A stretch of 31,517 nucleotides of DNA from Faecimorpha stercoravium. Its GTDB lineage: Bacteria > Bacillota > Clostridia > Lachnospirales > Bianqueaceae. Numbering within the stretch: the first letter of the stretch is position 1; each line of letters starts with the position of its first letter. Below are positions 16,228-24,095 of the stretch, piece by piece. The position numbers and the translations under genes were made by a program. The notes under the pieces are model-generated. The model was not told the DNA's origin. It did no database searches and saw only the letters and a list, made by a program, of their open reading frames with translations. The stretch lies in assembly GCA_018712555.1 (NCBI GenBank), contig DVGT01000045.1, forward strand, positions 1-31,517, in the 5' to 3' direction.

Positions 16228-16266
16228 GGTTGTGGTATTTCTGAAACCAAGGAGAGGAAAGAGATC

Positions 16267-17247
16267 ATGACATATATAAAAGAGTTCCAGGATGGACAGC
16301 GGATTATAGGTCATTATTTATGCAAGGAAAAATCGATGTTCAGGACCAAAGCAGGAAAGAACTATCTGTCGTTAATTCTGCAGGATAAGACGGGTACCGT
16401 GCCGGCAAAGGTATGGGAGCTGAATGTGCAGATCGGTGAATTTGATAAAGGAGATTTTATCAAGATAGATGCCCAGGTGACGACATTTCAAGGGGATATT
16501 CAGCTGAATGTACAGCGGCTGCGCAGAAGTATGGAAGGAGAATATGATCCGAAAGACTACATGCCTTGTACGGAGAAGAATATTCCTGCCATGTTTCAAG
16601 AGATACAGCATTGGATTGATAGTCTGAGGGATCCGCACTTGAAGAAGCTATTATGTCATTTCTATCGAGAAGATCCGGAATTGATGGCGCGGATCCAGGC
16701 ACATCCGGCGGCGAAGAGTGTACATCATAATTTTGTGGGTGGATACCTGGAACATGTGACATCGGTGACGCGGTTAGCAGAATATCTGGCGGGGCAATAT
16801 CATCCGGTGCGAAGAGACCTGGTCGTGGCGGCGGCTCTCTTGCACGATATAGGTAAGCTATGGGAAATCAATCCTATGCCAGCGGGAGATTACAGTACAG
16901 CTGGACAGCTTCTGGGGCACATTATGATCGGCTATGAAGAAATCTGCAAGGTGATTTCGCAGATTCCCGGCTTTCCCACAAAATTGGCGGTAGAATTGGA
17001 GCATATTATCCTGGCACACCACGGAGAATTGGAATTTGGTTCGCCCAAGGTTCCCATGACGATGGAGGCCATGATTATACATATAGCAGATAATGCGGAT
17101 GCTAAGCTGAAGATGATCGAAGAATTCATCAAGAATGATAATAGCAATGGAGAATGGACTGAATACAATCGTTTTCTGTCCCGCCCGTTTTATAAGGGAG
17201 GCAGAGAAGAGGAGGAAACATGCGAGAGCGAGTCGCACCGCCCGTAA
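16267..17247 (+). CDS. YhaM-like 3'-5' exoribonuclease (OB fold plus HD domain)
   Basis: A 326-residue protein with an N-terminal OB-fold nucleic-acid-binding domain (about 1-95, including YLSLILQDKTGTVPAKVW) and an HD phosphohydrolase domain (about 150-290). The metal-binding His193-Asp194 sit in ALLHDIGK, with supporting HHNFVGGYLEHV and ILAHHG histidines. This layout is that of B. subtilis YhaM, a Mn-dependent 3'-5' exoribonuclease. I chose the ATG at 16267, which has AAGGAG upstream; the frame is open back to 16138 but that part spans the terminator and promoter. Its 3' end overlaps rlmD by 28 bases. Confidence 0.88.
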   Translation: MTYIKEFQDGQRIIGHYLCKEKSMFRTKAGKNYLSLILQDKTGTVPAKVWELNVQIGEFDKGDFIKIDAQVTTFQGDIQLNVQRLRRSMEGEYDPKDYMPCTEKNIPAMFQEIQHWIDSLRDPHLKKLLCHFYREDPELMARIQAHPAAKSVHHNFVGGYLEHVTSVTRLAEYLAGQYHPVRRDLVVAAALLHDIGKLWEINPMPAGDYSTAGQLLGHIMIGYEEICKVISQIPGFPTKLAVELEHIILAHHGELEFGSPKVPMTMEAMIIHIADNADAKLKMIEEFIKNDNSNGEWTEYNRFLSRPFYKGGREEEETCESESHRP

Positions 17248-18617
17248 CCAAGAATCAGCGGATCGAATTATTATGCGAGGATCTGAGCAGTCAGGGAGCC
17301 GGGATTGGACATTTTGAAGGATATACGCTGTTTGTGCCGGGACTCTTGCCATCGGAGCGAGGACTGGTACAGGTGGTGAAGGTGGGAAAGCAGTATGGAT
17401 ATGGAAAATTGATCGAGGTACGGGCAGCTTCTTCAGAGCGCCGGACACCTTTTTGCACAGCTTTTCCGCAATGCGGCGGATGTCTTTTACAGCACATGTC
17501 TTATGAGGCACAATTGCGTTGGAAGCAGCAGCATGTCTATGAACTTTTAAGACGCGTGGGAGGAGTACCCCTCACCGAGTGGCCATCTATACGAGGAATG
17601 GAAGAGGGAGAAAGACTGCATTATCGGAACAAAGCCCAGTTTCCAGTACGAATGACAGATGGACACCTGCGCGCAGGCTTTTTTGCACCCAGAAGCCATC
17701 GGCTGATTCCTCTGACACAGTGTCTGATTCAATCCGAGGCGAGTAACCGACTGCTGACGCCGTTATTAACCTTTCTGGAACAATTAGGGGTGACGGCCTA
17801 TGATGAGACGACAGGAGAGGGGCTCCTGCGACACATCTTGATTCGGGATGGACGTAGGAGTGGAGAGGTTCTGGTTTGCCTGGTGATCAATGGATATGAG
17901 ATCCCCGAGGAGCCACGCATCGCTTCTTTTTTATTGGAGCGTGGTGTGACCTCGGTAAGCATTAATATGAATTTTTCACGCACGAATGTGATTCTGGGAG
18001 AAAGGACACGCATCATCGGAGGAAAGAATGCGATAGAAGAAAAGATCGGTCCATTGACATTTACCATTTCATCCACATCCTTCTTTCAGGTGAATCCGAT
18101 TCAGACAGAACGATTGTATCAGGCAGCACTGGAAATGGCCGAGCTTACAGGAAATGAAGTCGTATGGGACGCGTATTGCGGAGCGGGAACCATTTCTTTG
18201 TTCTTAGCACAGAAGGCGAAACGGGTATATGGTGTAGAGGTTGTGGAGGCAGCTGTGCGGAATGCTTGGGAAAATGCTGCGAAAAATGGAATGGACAATG
18301 TGGAGTTTTTCGTAGGCAAAGCAGAGCAGGTGATTCCAGAACATTTTCGAAGAACGGGAATACGCCCTGATGTGATCGTAGTAGACCCACCCCGAGCCGG
18401 TTGTGATGAGGCGTTGCTCCATACGATCCTCGAAATGAAGCCGGATCGTATGGTCTATGTATCCTGTGATCCGGGAACACTGGCGAGAGATCTGCGCTTT
18501 TTGAGAAAGGGCGGCATGGAAGTGCGAGCGGTACGGTGTATCGATATGTTCCCGGAAACGGGACACGTGGAGACGGTGGTGCAACTGATTAGCAAAGAAA
18601 AATCCATAGTGAGCTGA
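17220..18617 (+). CDS. rlmD: 23S rRNA (uracil-C5)-methyltransferase, RlmD/RlmCD type
   Basis: 465 residues: an N-terminal TRAM RNA-binding domain (about 10-70), an iron-sulfur cysteine cluster C-x5-CGGC plus a later Cys in LTQC, and a C-terminal Rossmann methyltransferase domain with DAYCGAGTISLFLA, DPPRAGC and the catalytic VYVSCDP (Cys416). These enzymes form m5U in 23S rRNA (positions 747 and/or 1939). The family is often over-annotated as RumA, so the exact site is not certain. GAGGAGG precedes the ATG inside the end of the nuclease gene. The stop is 38 bases from the kinase gene. Confidence 0.92.
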   Translation: MRERVAPPVTKNQRIELLCEDLSSQGAGIGHFEGYTLFVPGLLPSERGLVQVVKVGKQYGYGKLIEVRAASSERRTPFCTAFPQCGGCLLQHMSYEAQLRWKQQHVYELLRRVGGVPLTEWPSIRGMEEGERLHYRNKAQFPVRMTDGHLRAGFFAPRSHRLIPLTQCLIQSEASNRLLTPLLTFLEQLGVTAYDETTGEGLLRHILIRDGRRSGEVLVCLVINGYEIPEEPRIASFLLERGVTSVSINMNFSRTNVILGERTRIIGGKNAIEEKIGPLTFTISSTSFFQVNPIQTERLYQAALEMAELTGNEVVWDAYCGAGTISLFLAQKAKRVYGVEVVEAAVRNAWENAAKNGMDNVEFFVGKAEQVIPEHFRRTGIRPDVIVVDPPRAGCDEALLHTILEMKPDRMVYVSCDPGTLARDLRFLRKGGMEVRAVRCIDMFPETGHVETVVQLISKEKSIVS

Positions 18618-18655
18618 ACGTGGAGAGGAAGCATATTTTATAGGAGCGATAGGGA

Positions 18656-20575
18656 ATGGATGACAAAGCTTTTATGGATGTATGGCCTGAATGGCAGCTG
18701 AAAAAAAAGATAGGGCAAGGATCATACGGCGCTGTATATGAAGCAGTTCGCCAGGATCATCATGTAGTAAGTCGTGCAGCGATCAAAATCATTCATATTC
18801 CGTCAGAGCCTTCGGAGTTTGCATCGTTAAGATCAGAAGGAATGGATGAGGCGGCGATCAACACATATCTGCAGGGTGTAGTAGATGCATTTGTGGATGA
18901 GATCCAACTGATGGAAACGCTCAAGGGAATACAGAACATCGTGAGCGTCGAGGATTATAAAGTAGTTCGTCAAACGGAATCCGTGGGCTGGACGATCTAT
19001 ATTCGTATGGAGCTTCTGACGCCTTTTTCTACCTATGTATTGAACAAAAAGATGACAGAGCGGGACGTAATCAAGTTGGGATGTGATATCTGTACCGCAC
19101 TCGAAATATGTGGAAAGAGAAATATTCTTCATCGAGATATCAAACCGGAGAATATTTTCGTGAATGATTTCGGGGATTATAAACTGGGAGATTTTGGAAT
19201 AGCCAAGAGGCAGACCAGTGATAAAGAAAATCTTTCTCCCAAGGGTACTTATAATTATATGGCACCGGAAGTGGCGAATGGACATGCATATGACAACAGA
19301 GCGGATCTGTATTCTCTGGGCATTGTCTTATATCGGATGTTGAATCAAAATCGCCTTCCCTTTCTGGAAACAGAAAAACAGCTGACAGACCTTGATGAAA
19401 GGCGAAAAGCGGTAGAGCGCCGGTTCTGCGGGGAGAAGATGCCCGTGCCCTGTGAGGCGTCTACAGGCATGGTGGATGTGATTTTCAGAGCTTGCGCCTT
19501 CGATCCGAAAGACCGTTTTGCGAATGCGACGGAAATGAAGCAAGCATTGCTGCAGGTGCAGGATCGTATGCAGGATTCCAGGGATCCACTGGATCGAACG
19601 ATTTCTGTCCGGAAAGCCGCAGCGGATGAAGAGGGAACCACTTCTGTTCGCAGGGAGACGGGAGGATCTGTGAGAAATGAGCCAAGCGCTGAGACAAAGC
19701 GAGAGCCCGTGAGAAAAAAGAAGGGCTCCAAGATTGCTGTTTTTATATTGATTTTTGTGATTCTGGCGGTCGTGGGGACGTTTGTTGCAATTCAGGCGTT
19801 ACATCATGAAGGAGCGGATGCAGAATCATCCCAGACGCAGAGTAGTGAGGAACAAAAGGATCCGAATGAGAGCATTGTAAAGACATATACAGGAACATAC
19901 TCAGAGGGAAGCCTGCAAAGTCTGCATGGATTTGACTTGGAGATTCTTTCCTATGACGAAAATGGTCATGTAGAAGCAGTATTCTCTTTTTATAATGCGG
20001 ACGGGACAAAAGATCTGTTTGGCAGTTATAAAATGGAAGGCGAAATGGTGCTGAAAGTAGATGGTAGCGTAAGCATCCAATTAACAGGAACCGAGTGGAT
20101 AGAGCAGCCCTTGGGCTACCATATGCTAAGCGACATGGAAGTGGCGATCAACGCAGATAAGACAATTCTCTCATCTGAAAAATATGAGTTGTATGGTGTA
20201 GAAAAAGACGCCAATGGGTTATACGATGTTTCGGATATAGCGAAGACCTATTCAGGAACATATACGGCAAACTGGGGCGTGACAGGTATGGATCTGACGA
20301 TTACTTCCTGTGATGTAAATAATGGATATGTACAGGCAGAAAGCTATTTTTACCCAGGTGAGGAGTCTTCGAAGGCGAAAACGGGACGATTTACGATGAT
20401 AGGGAGAGTTGTGTATGTATATCCAGACGGCAGCGTGAAACTCGCGTTGATGGGCGATGAATGGATCGAAGAACCGGATGGCGCAGTGATGCTGAATTTC
20501 AATCTGACGATTAGTGGAGACCGTACAGAGGCAACATCCGATCGTTATCAGATGAACTTACAAGCGCAGTCCTGA
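18656..20575 (+). CDS. Transmembrane Ser/Thr protein kinase with duplicated extracellular domain
   Basis: 639 residues. The Hanks-type kinase domain (about 10-300) is complete: glycine loop IGQGSYGAVYEA, Lys44 in AAIKI, catalytic Asp161 in HRDIKPEN, Asp179 in DFG, and the APE-like MAPEV. A charged linker follows, then one transmembrane helix at about 360-382. The outer part is not PASTA. It contains two related units, about 407-522 and 528-635, each starting KTY[TS]GTY and holding a DGSV...EWIE.P...ML block. I do not recognise this domain. It precedes an FHA-ABC exporter by 25 bases, the likely phosphorylation partner. No PP2C phosphatase lies in the window. Confidence 0.93.
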   Translation: MDDKAFMDVWPEWQLKKKIGQGSYGAVYEAVRQDHHVVSRAAIKIIHIPSEPSEFASLRSEGMDEAAINTYLQGVVDAFVDEIQLMETLKGIQNIVSVEDYKVVRQTESVGWTIYIRMELLTPFSTYVLNKKMTERDVIKLGCDICTALEICGKRNILHRDIKPENIFVNDFGDYKLGDFGIAKRQTSDKENLSPKGTYNYMAPEVANGHAYDNRADLYSLGIVLYRMLNQNRLPFLETEKQLTDLDERRKAVERRFCGEKMPVPCEASTGMVDVIFRACAFDPKDRFANATEMKQALLQVQDRMQDSRDPLDRTISVRKAAADEEGTTSVRRETGGSVRNEPSAETKREPVRKKKGSKIAVFILIFVILAVVGTFVAIQALHHEGADAESSQTQSSEEQKDPNESIVKTYTGTYSEGSLQSLHGFDLEILSYDENGHVEAVFSFYNADGTKDLFGSYKMEGEMVLKVDGSVSIQLTGTEWIEQPLGYHMLSDMEVAINADKTILSSEKYELYGVEKDANGLYDVSDIAKTYSGTYTANWGVTGMDLTITSCDVNNGYVQAESYFYPGEESSKAKTGRFTMIGRVVYVYPDGSVKLALMGDEWIEEPDGAVMLNFNLTISGDRTEATSDRYQMNLQAQS

Positions 20576-20600
20576 ATGATCGATGAAGGAAGGGCAGAAA

Positions 20601-22895
20601 ATGAATAGTGCGTTGATTACAATATTTGATGGAAATCTGGCGCCGCGGACGATTTCACTGGATGAATTTGAGAAGGATACGGTGTATTTTGGGCGTGATC
20701 CGAAAAACGACATCGTTCTGACCTCTCATTTGGTCTCAGCAGAACATGGTCGGTTTGTATATAAAAACGACATGTGGATGATGGAAGACAAGGCAGTCTA
20801 TATGGGGCAGGGCAGCACGAATGGGCTGATATACAATAATACATCAGTGACTTCGCATGCGGTTGTAGACGGAGATTTTATTCGAATCGATGATGGGGTA
20901 GAGACAATCACAGAGGGCGTATTGTTTGTGTTTTCCTCTGTGGATTCTCAAAATCCCTGGTTTTCGATTTCTCTTTCGGATAAGACACAATGGACGATAG
21001 GACGGGACGAAAAAAGAGATATCGTACTCCCACATGTTTCTGTATCGAGAAACCATGCCAAGATTTTACGGGAAGAAAACGAATATTATATTCTGGATAC
21101 AAGCAGCGAAAATGGCGTGCTGGTCAACAATATGAAGATTGTTGGCAAGGAGAAGCTGCATGAGAAAGATGTGATCACGATCACAAATTCGAAGCTGATT
21201 TTCACGAAGACCATGATTTTTTATTGTTGTTATAAGAATGGTGTTTCTGTGGATGCATCAGATATTGTGATTCGGCGGGGCAAGGGAAGGAAAGCGTTCA
21301 TCACCAGCAATCATGTGAGTTTAAATATACGGCCTGGAGAATTGATTGCGATTATTGGCGGTTCTGGTGCAGGAAAATCGACGATCCTCAATTGTATGTG
21401 TGGATATCTGCGGCCTACACAGGGGGAAGTATACATCAATGGGAATAATCTGTATCAGAACTTTGACACAATAAAGAAGCTGATCGGGTACGTACCCCAG
21501 TCGGATATTGTTTATGATAATCTGACGCTTCATGATATGCTGGCATATACAGCCAAGCTCAGACTTCCTAAGGATACGACAAAAGCAGAGCGAGAAGAGG
21601 CGATCTCGCGCGCAATAGAGATGGTAGAGCTGTCAGAGAAAAAGAAGAGTTATATCAAATCGCTTAGCGGCGGACAGAGAAAAAGAGCGAGTATTGCCGT
21701 AGAACTGCTGTCTGATCCGAATCTGATGTTTTTAGATGAACCTTCCTCCGGATTGGATCCTGGTACGGAGCGAAATCTGATGCTGTCTCTTCGCAGAATG
21801 GCAGATAGCGGAAAGACGGTTGTATTAGTGACACATAGCACCCTGCAGCTTCAGATGTGTGATAAGATCGTATTCATGGGGAAGGGCGGAAATCTATGCT
21901 TTTTCGGTTCTTATGATGAGGCTCTCGCTTTTTTTGGAGTTTCGGATGTAGTGGATATTTATAATATGATATCGGAACAGTCTGAAATGTGGCGTACCCG
22001 ATTCGAGGAGAGAAGAGGAGTACCGGGACAGGTCAGACCAACGGCAATAACAACGAGCAAGTCGAAAGAACATCATTTGCGGCAGTTTCGTGTTCTATCC
22101 TTACGATACTGTAAACTGGTGGTTCATGATAGACAACGTCTGCTTTTGCTGCTTTTACAGGCGCCGCTTCTGGCAGTTCTCATTTCCCTGGTAGCGGATG
22201 GTCAGCAGTTTGCGCAGTACGAGATGACCAAGAGTCTTCTTTTTGCGCTCTCCTGTTCAGCGTTTTGGATTGGAATGCTGAATGCGATTCAGGAAATCTG
22301 TAAAGAACGAACGATTCTGAAGCGCGAATATATGACAGGGCTATCCCTGCGGGCTTATGTCTCCTCGAAGCTGCTTGTGCTGGGAGTGCTTTGTGTGATT
22401 CAAAGCGCATTGATTGCCAGTGTGTTCAGCCTGATGATCGGATTGCCAGAGGAAGGAATATTGACACAGCCATGGGTTGAACTTTGGATCACCACGTTTT
22501 TGACAGCGATTGCTTCAGCAGCCATGGGACTGTTTGTATCGTCTCTGTTTACGAATGCGGACAGGGCAATGACGGTAGCGCCTATATTACTTCTGCCGCA
22601 GATTCTGTTTTCCGGACTGATCTTCAAATTGAGCGGTGTAACGGAAATGATTTCGTGGTTTGCGATTTGTCGTTGGAGTATGGAAGGATATGGAACAACG
22701 GCAAACCTGAACAGTCTGCCATTGCGTCTGCAGCAAGAAGGGATTATGATTCCCCATGATGCAGAAAGTTTTTTTGAATTTACAGTTCCTCATATTCTGA
22801 TGGATTGGGGGATTCTGGTGGTGTTTACTATTGTCTTTGTGGTTCTGGCCAAGGTTATATTGACAAGAAGCGAGACTATGAAGAAAAGTCCGTAA
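20601..22895 (+). CDS. FHA-FHA-ABC exporter (ABCG-like half transporter)
   Basis: 764 residues in one chain. FHA domain 1 (about 8-110) has GRD with Arg32, SAEH and TNG; FHA domain 2 (about 118-205) has GRD with Arg135, SRNH and ENG, so both keep phosphothreonine-binding residues. The nucleotide-binding domain has Walker A GGSGAGKST (253-261, Lys259), signature LSGGQRKR and Walker B LMFLDEPSSGLDP. A C-terminal ABC2-type membrane domain has about six helices. The architecture equals mycobacterial Rv1747, which is controlled by the kinase PknF. The ATG at 20601 is preferred: AGGAAGGG lies 6 bases before it, whereas the ATG at 20583 has none. Confidence 0.93.
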   Translation: MNSALITIFDGNLAPRTISLDEFEKDTVYFGRDPKNDIVLTSHLVSAEHGRFVYKNDMWMMEDKAVYMGQGSTNGLIYNNTSVTSHAVVDGDFIRIDDGVETITEGVLFVFSSVDSQNPWFSISLSDKTQWTIGRDEKRDIVLPHVSVSRNHAKILREENEYYILDTSSENGVLVNNMKIVGKEKLHEKDVITITNSKLIFTKTMIFYCCYKNGVSVDASDIVIRRGKGRKAFITSNHVSLNIRPGELIAIIGGSGAGKSTILNCMCGYLRPTQGEVYINGNNLYQNFDTIKKLIGYVPQSDIVYDNLTLHDMLAYTAKLRLPKDTTKAEREEAISRAIEMVELSEKKKSYIKSLSGGQRKRASIAVELLSDPNLMFLDEPSSGLDPGTERNLMLSLRRMADSGKTVVLVTHSTLQLQMCDKIVFMGKGGNLCFFGSYDEALAFFGVSDVVDIYNMISEQSEMWRTRFEERRGVPGQVRPTAITTSKSKEHHLRQFRVLSLRYCKLVVHDRQRLLLLLLQAPLLAVLISLVADGQQFAQYEMTKSLLFALSCSAFWIGMLNAIQEICKERTILKREYMTGLSLRAYVSSKLLVLGVLCVIQSALIASVFSLMIGLPEEGILTQPWVELWITTFLTAIASAAMGLFVSSLFTNADRAMTVAPILLLPQILFSGLIFKLSGVTEMISWFAICRWSMEGYGTTANLNSLPLRLQQEGIMIPHDAESFFEFTVPHILMDWGILVVFTIVFVVLAKVILTRSETMKKSP

Positions 22896-22919
22896 ATAGG
22901 ATTCTTCTATGATAAGATT

Positions 22920-22960
22920 GGGTGAAAGGCTTGAAAAACAAGTTTTTCACCCTTGCTTTA
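22920..22960 (+). terminator. Intrinsic terminator of the kinase/ABC operon
   Basis: Arms GGGTGAAA (22920-22927) and TTTCACCC (22945-22952) form the base of a stem, extended inside by CTTG/CAAG. A modest T-rich tail follows. It lies 25 bases after the exporter stop. Confidence 0.8.
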
Positions 22961-23027
22961 TATACACCCGTTTGATGGTATATCAATAACAAGTGGCTTT
23001 TCCGCCTGTTTTAACCTGGATATGGTT

Positions 23028-23142
23028 TTAATCTGGCAGTCGCCCTTCATGCATAATACTTAGCTCACCAAAGACCTGCCCCAGTTACGGATGGTCTTTG
23101 TCCATCTTTTGGTATCCTCAGAAGAACCTTTTGCATAGATAC
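23028..23142 (-). pseudogene. Decayed C-terminal end of an IS256/mutator-type transposase
   Basis: On the minus strand one frame encodes EDTKRWTKTIRNWG, and after a one-base shift another encodes GQVFGELSIMHEGRL followed by a stop. Joined, this matches the usual C-terminal pattern W-T-x-x-I-x-N-W...L-x-I-x-x-E-x-R-L of mutator transposases. The segment is frameshifted and lacks everything upstream. The rest of the 310-base gap (22896-23205) holds the terminator and AT-rich sequence without genes. The call rests on pattern memory. Confidence 0.45.
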
Positions 23143-23205
23143 ATTTACAGAAAAAATTACACACCGCCCTTTATTTTGTTCGTATTAAACTACTAAACTT
23201 TCAAA

Positions 23206-23730
23206 TCATAAGGTTATCCAATATCGTCGTAGCAAATGGTTTCCTTCAGCTTCGTTATAGGCATCTATGGTGTCCTGTAATTTCCCGCCTAATTTCTCAC
23301 ATACATGGATTGACGCGGCATTTTTTTCATTTATAGTGAACAATACTTCTTTCATGCCATGTCCTTTCGCAAGTATCAATCCTTGACGGAGTATTTCCGT
23401 ACCGTATCCTTTTCCCTGCTCAGAGACTCTTACGGCATAGCCGATGCTTCCAATATCTGTGAGCACTTTCTCTGTAAATTGGGTTCGTATCTGAAGTTCG
23501 CCAATAAACTTATCGTTATCAATTACCCAATAATGAAAACTGATGGGTTGATCTGCAATCAGCCCCTTTTCTTGCTTGTCATACCATGATTTAGTACAAA
23601 AGAACCAGTTGTCATCTATCTTGTTAGGATTGGTAGGTCTGAAATAGACAACATGATTATCATATAACTCCTGACAATAGTCTTTATATCCTGACACATA
23701 TTCGGGACATCTTTTGATAAGTCGCAGCAT
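23206..23730 (-). CDS. GNAT-family N-acetyltransferase
   Basis: 174 residues with the acetyl-CoA-binding pattern of RimJ/RimL-type GNATs: GYAVRVSEQGKGYGTEIL (motif A, Q-x-x-G-x-G/A form) near the middle, and INEKNAASIHVCEKLGGKL (motif B) near the end. The substrate (small amine, antibiotic or protein N-terminus) cannot be told. I took the ATG at 23730, which has GGATGG 5 bases upstream; the ATG at 23739 leaves no room for a binding site. It stands alone, leftward, among rightward genes and next to transposase debris, which suggests acquired DNA. Confidence 0.88.
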   Translation of the reverse strand: MLRLIKRCPEYVSGYKDYCQELYDNHVVYFRPTNPNKIDDNWFFCTKSWYDKQEKGLIADQPISFHYWVIDNDKFIGELQIRTQFTEKVLTDIGSIGYAVRVSEQGKGYGTEILRQGLILAKGHGMKEVLFTINEKNAASIHVCEKLGGKLQDTIDAYNEAEGNHLLRRYWITL

Positions 23731-23866
23731 ATATTCCATCCTTTATGTAATAAAATTAGATTCCTATTAACGCTCCTAATGTTTTTATTTATTGTTTCCA
23801 GAGGAATTCGAATTATGCGTAAAAAGATGAGCAGATTTCTTGTAGGATTCATTGGAAAAGAACTCA

Positions 23867-23895
23867 TTTACAGGCTTTGGAGGTTATGATACAAT
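23867..23895 (+). promoter_or_regulatory. Promoter upstream of the tandem-kinase gene
   Basis: TTTACA (23867-23872), 17 bases, TACAAT (23890-23895). The transcript would begin close to 23902, inside the first copy of a 28-base repeat, giving a leader of almost 200 bases. Confidence 0.6.
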
Positions 23896-24021
23896 AGGCG
23901 TGGCATAGCAGTTTTCTATATCATAGCGATTGCGCCACGCCTCAAGTTTGCCGCCAAAGGGCGTCAAACTCCGACGGGTATCTCGTATGGAATAATAGGC
24001 GTGGCATGGCAGTTTTCTATA
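23893..24021 (+). repeat. Direct 28-base repeats flanking a hairpin; possible leader switch
   Basis: Two 28-base direct repeats (23893-23920 and 23994-24021) differ at one base and lie 101 bases apart. Between them is a strong hairpin, AGTTTG-C-CGCC (23945-23955) with GGCG-T-CAAACT (23960-23970). GCCACGCCT at 23934-23942 is complementary to AGGCGTGGC in the first copy (23897-23905) and equally to the same word in the second copy (23998-24006). The RNA could thus fold two mutually exclusive ways. It precedes the kinase start by 75 bases. A mobile repeat unit is the alternative reading. Confidence 0.55.
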
Positions 24022-24095
24022 CAGCTGTGAGATGTATGCTAAAGACGTCCCGCTCGGAAGGGGAGAAAAGGAATACGACATGGGAGGCGAACAGC

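Noticed and set aside
16858..17511. A 217-codon antisense frame across the nuclease/rlmD overlap
   Set aside because: It covers two recognised genes on the other strand, has no family motif and no binding site.
23069..23100. CAAAGACC/GGTCTTTG inverted repeat as a terminator or operator
   Set aside because: It falls inside the decayed transposase frame, has a 16-base loop and no T tract on either side.
23815..23889. A 24-codon small frame (MRKKMSRFLVGF...) preceded by AGAGGA, upstream of the kinase leader
   Set aside because: The frame overlaps the predicted promoter of the kinase gene, shows no regulatory codon run and has no visible promoter of its own; chance occurrence is likely.
24006..24095. 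N-terminal extension of the tandem-kinase protein from the ATG at 24006
   Set aside because: The ATG is in the second repeat copy where the first copy has ATA, there is no binding site, and the extension has no family homology; TTG at 24096 with GGGAGG is better.
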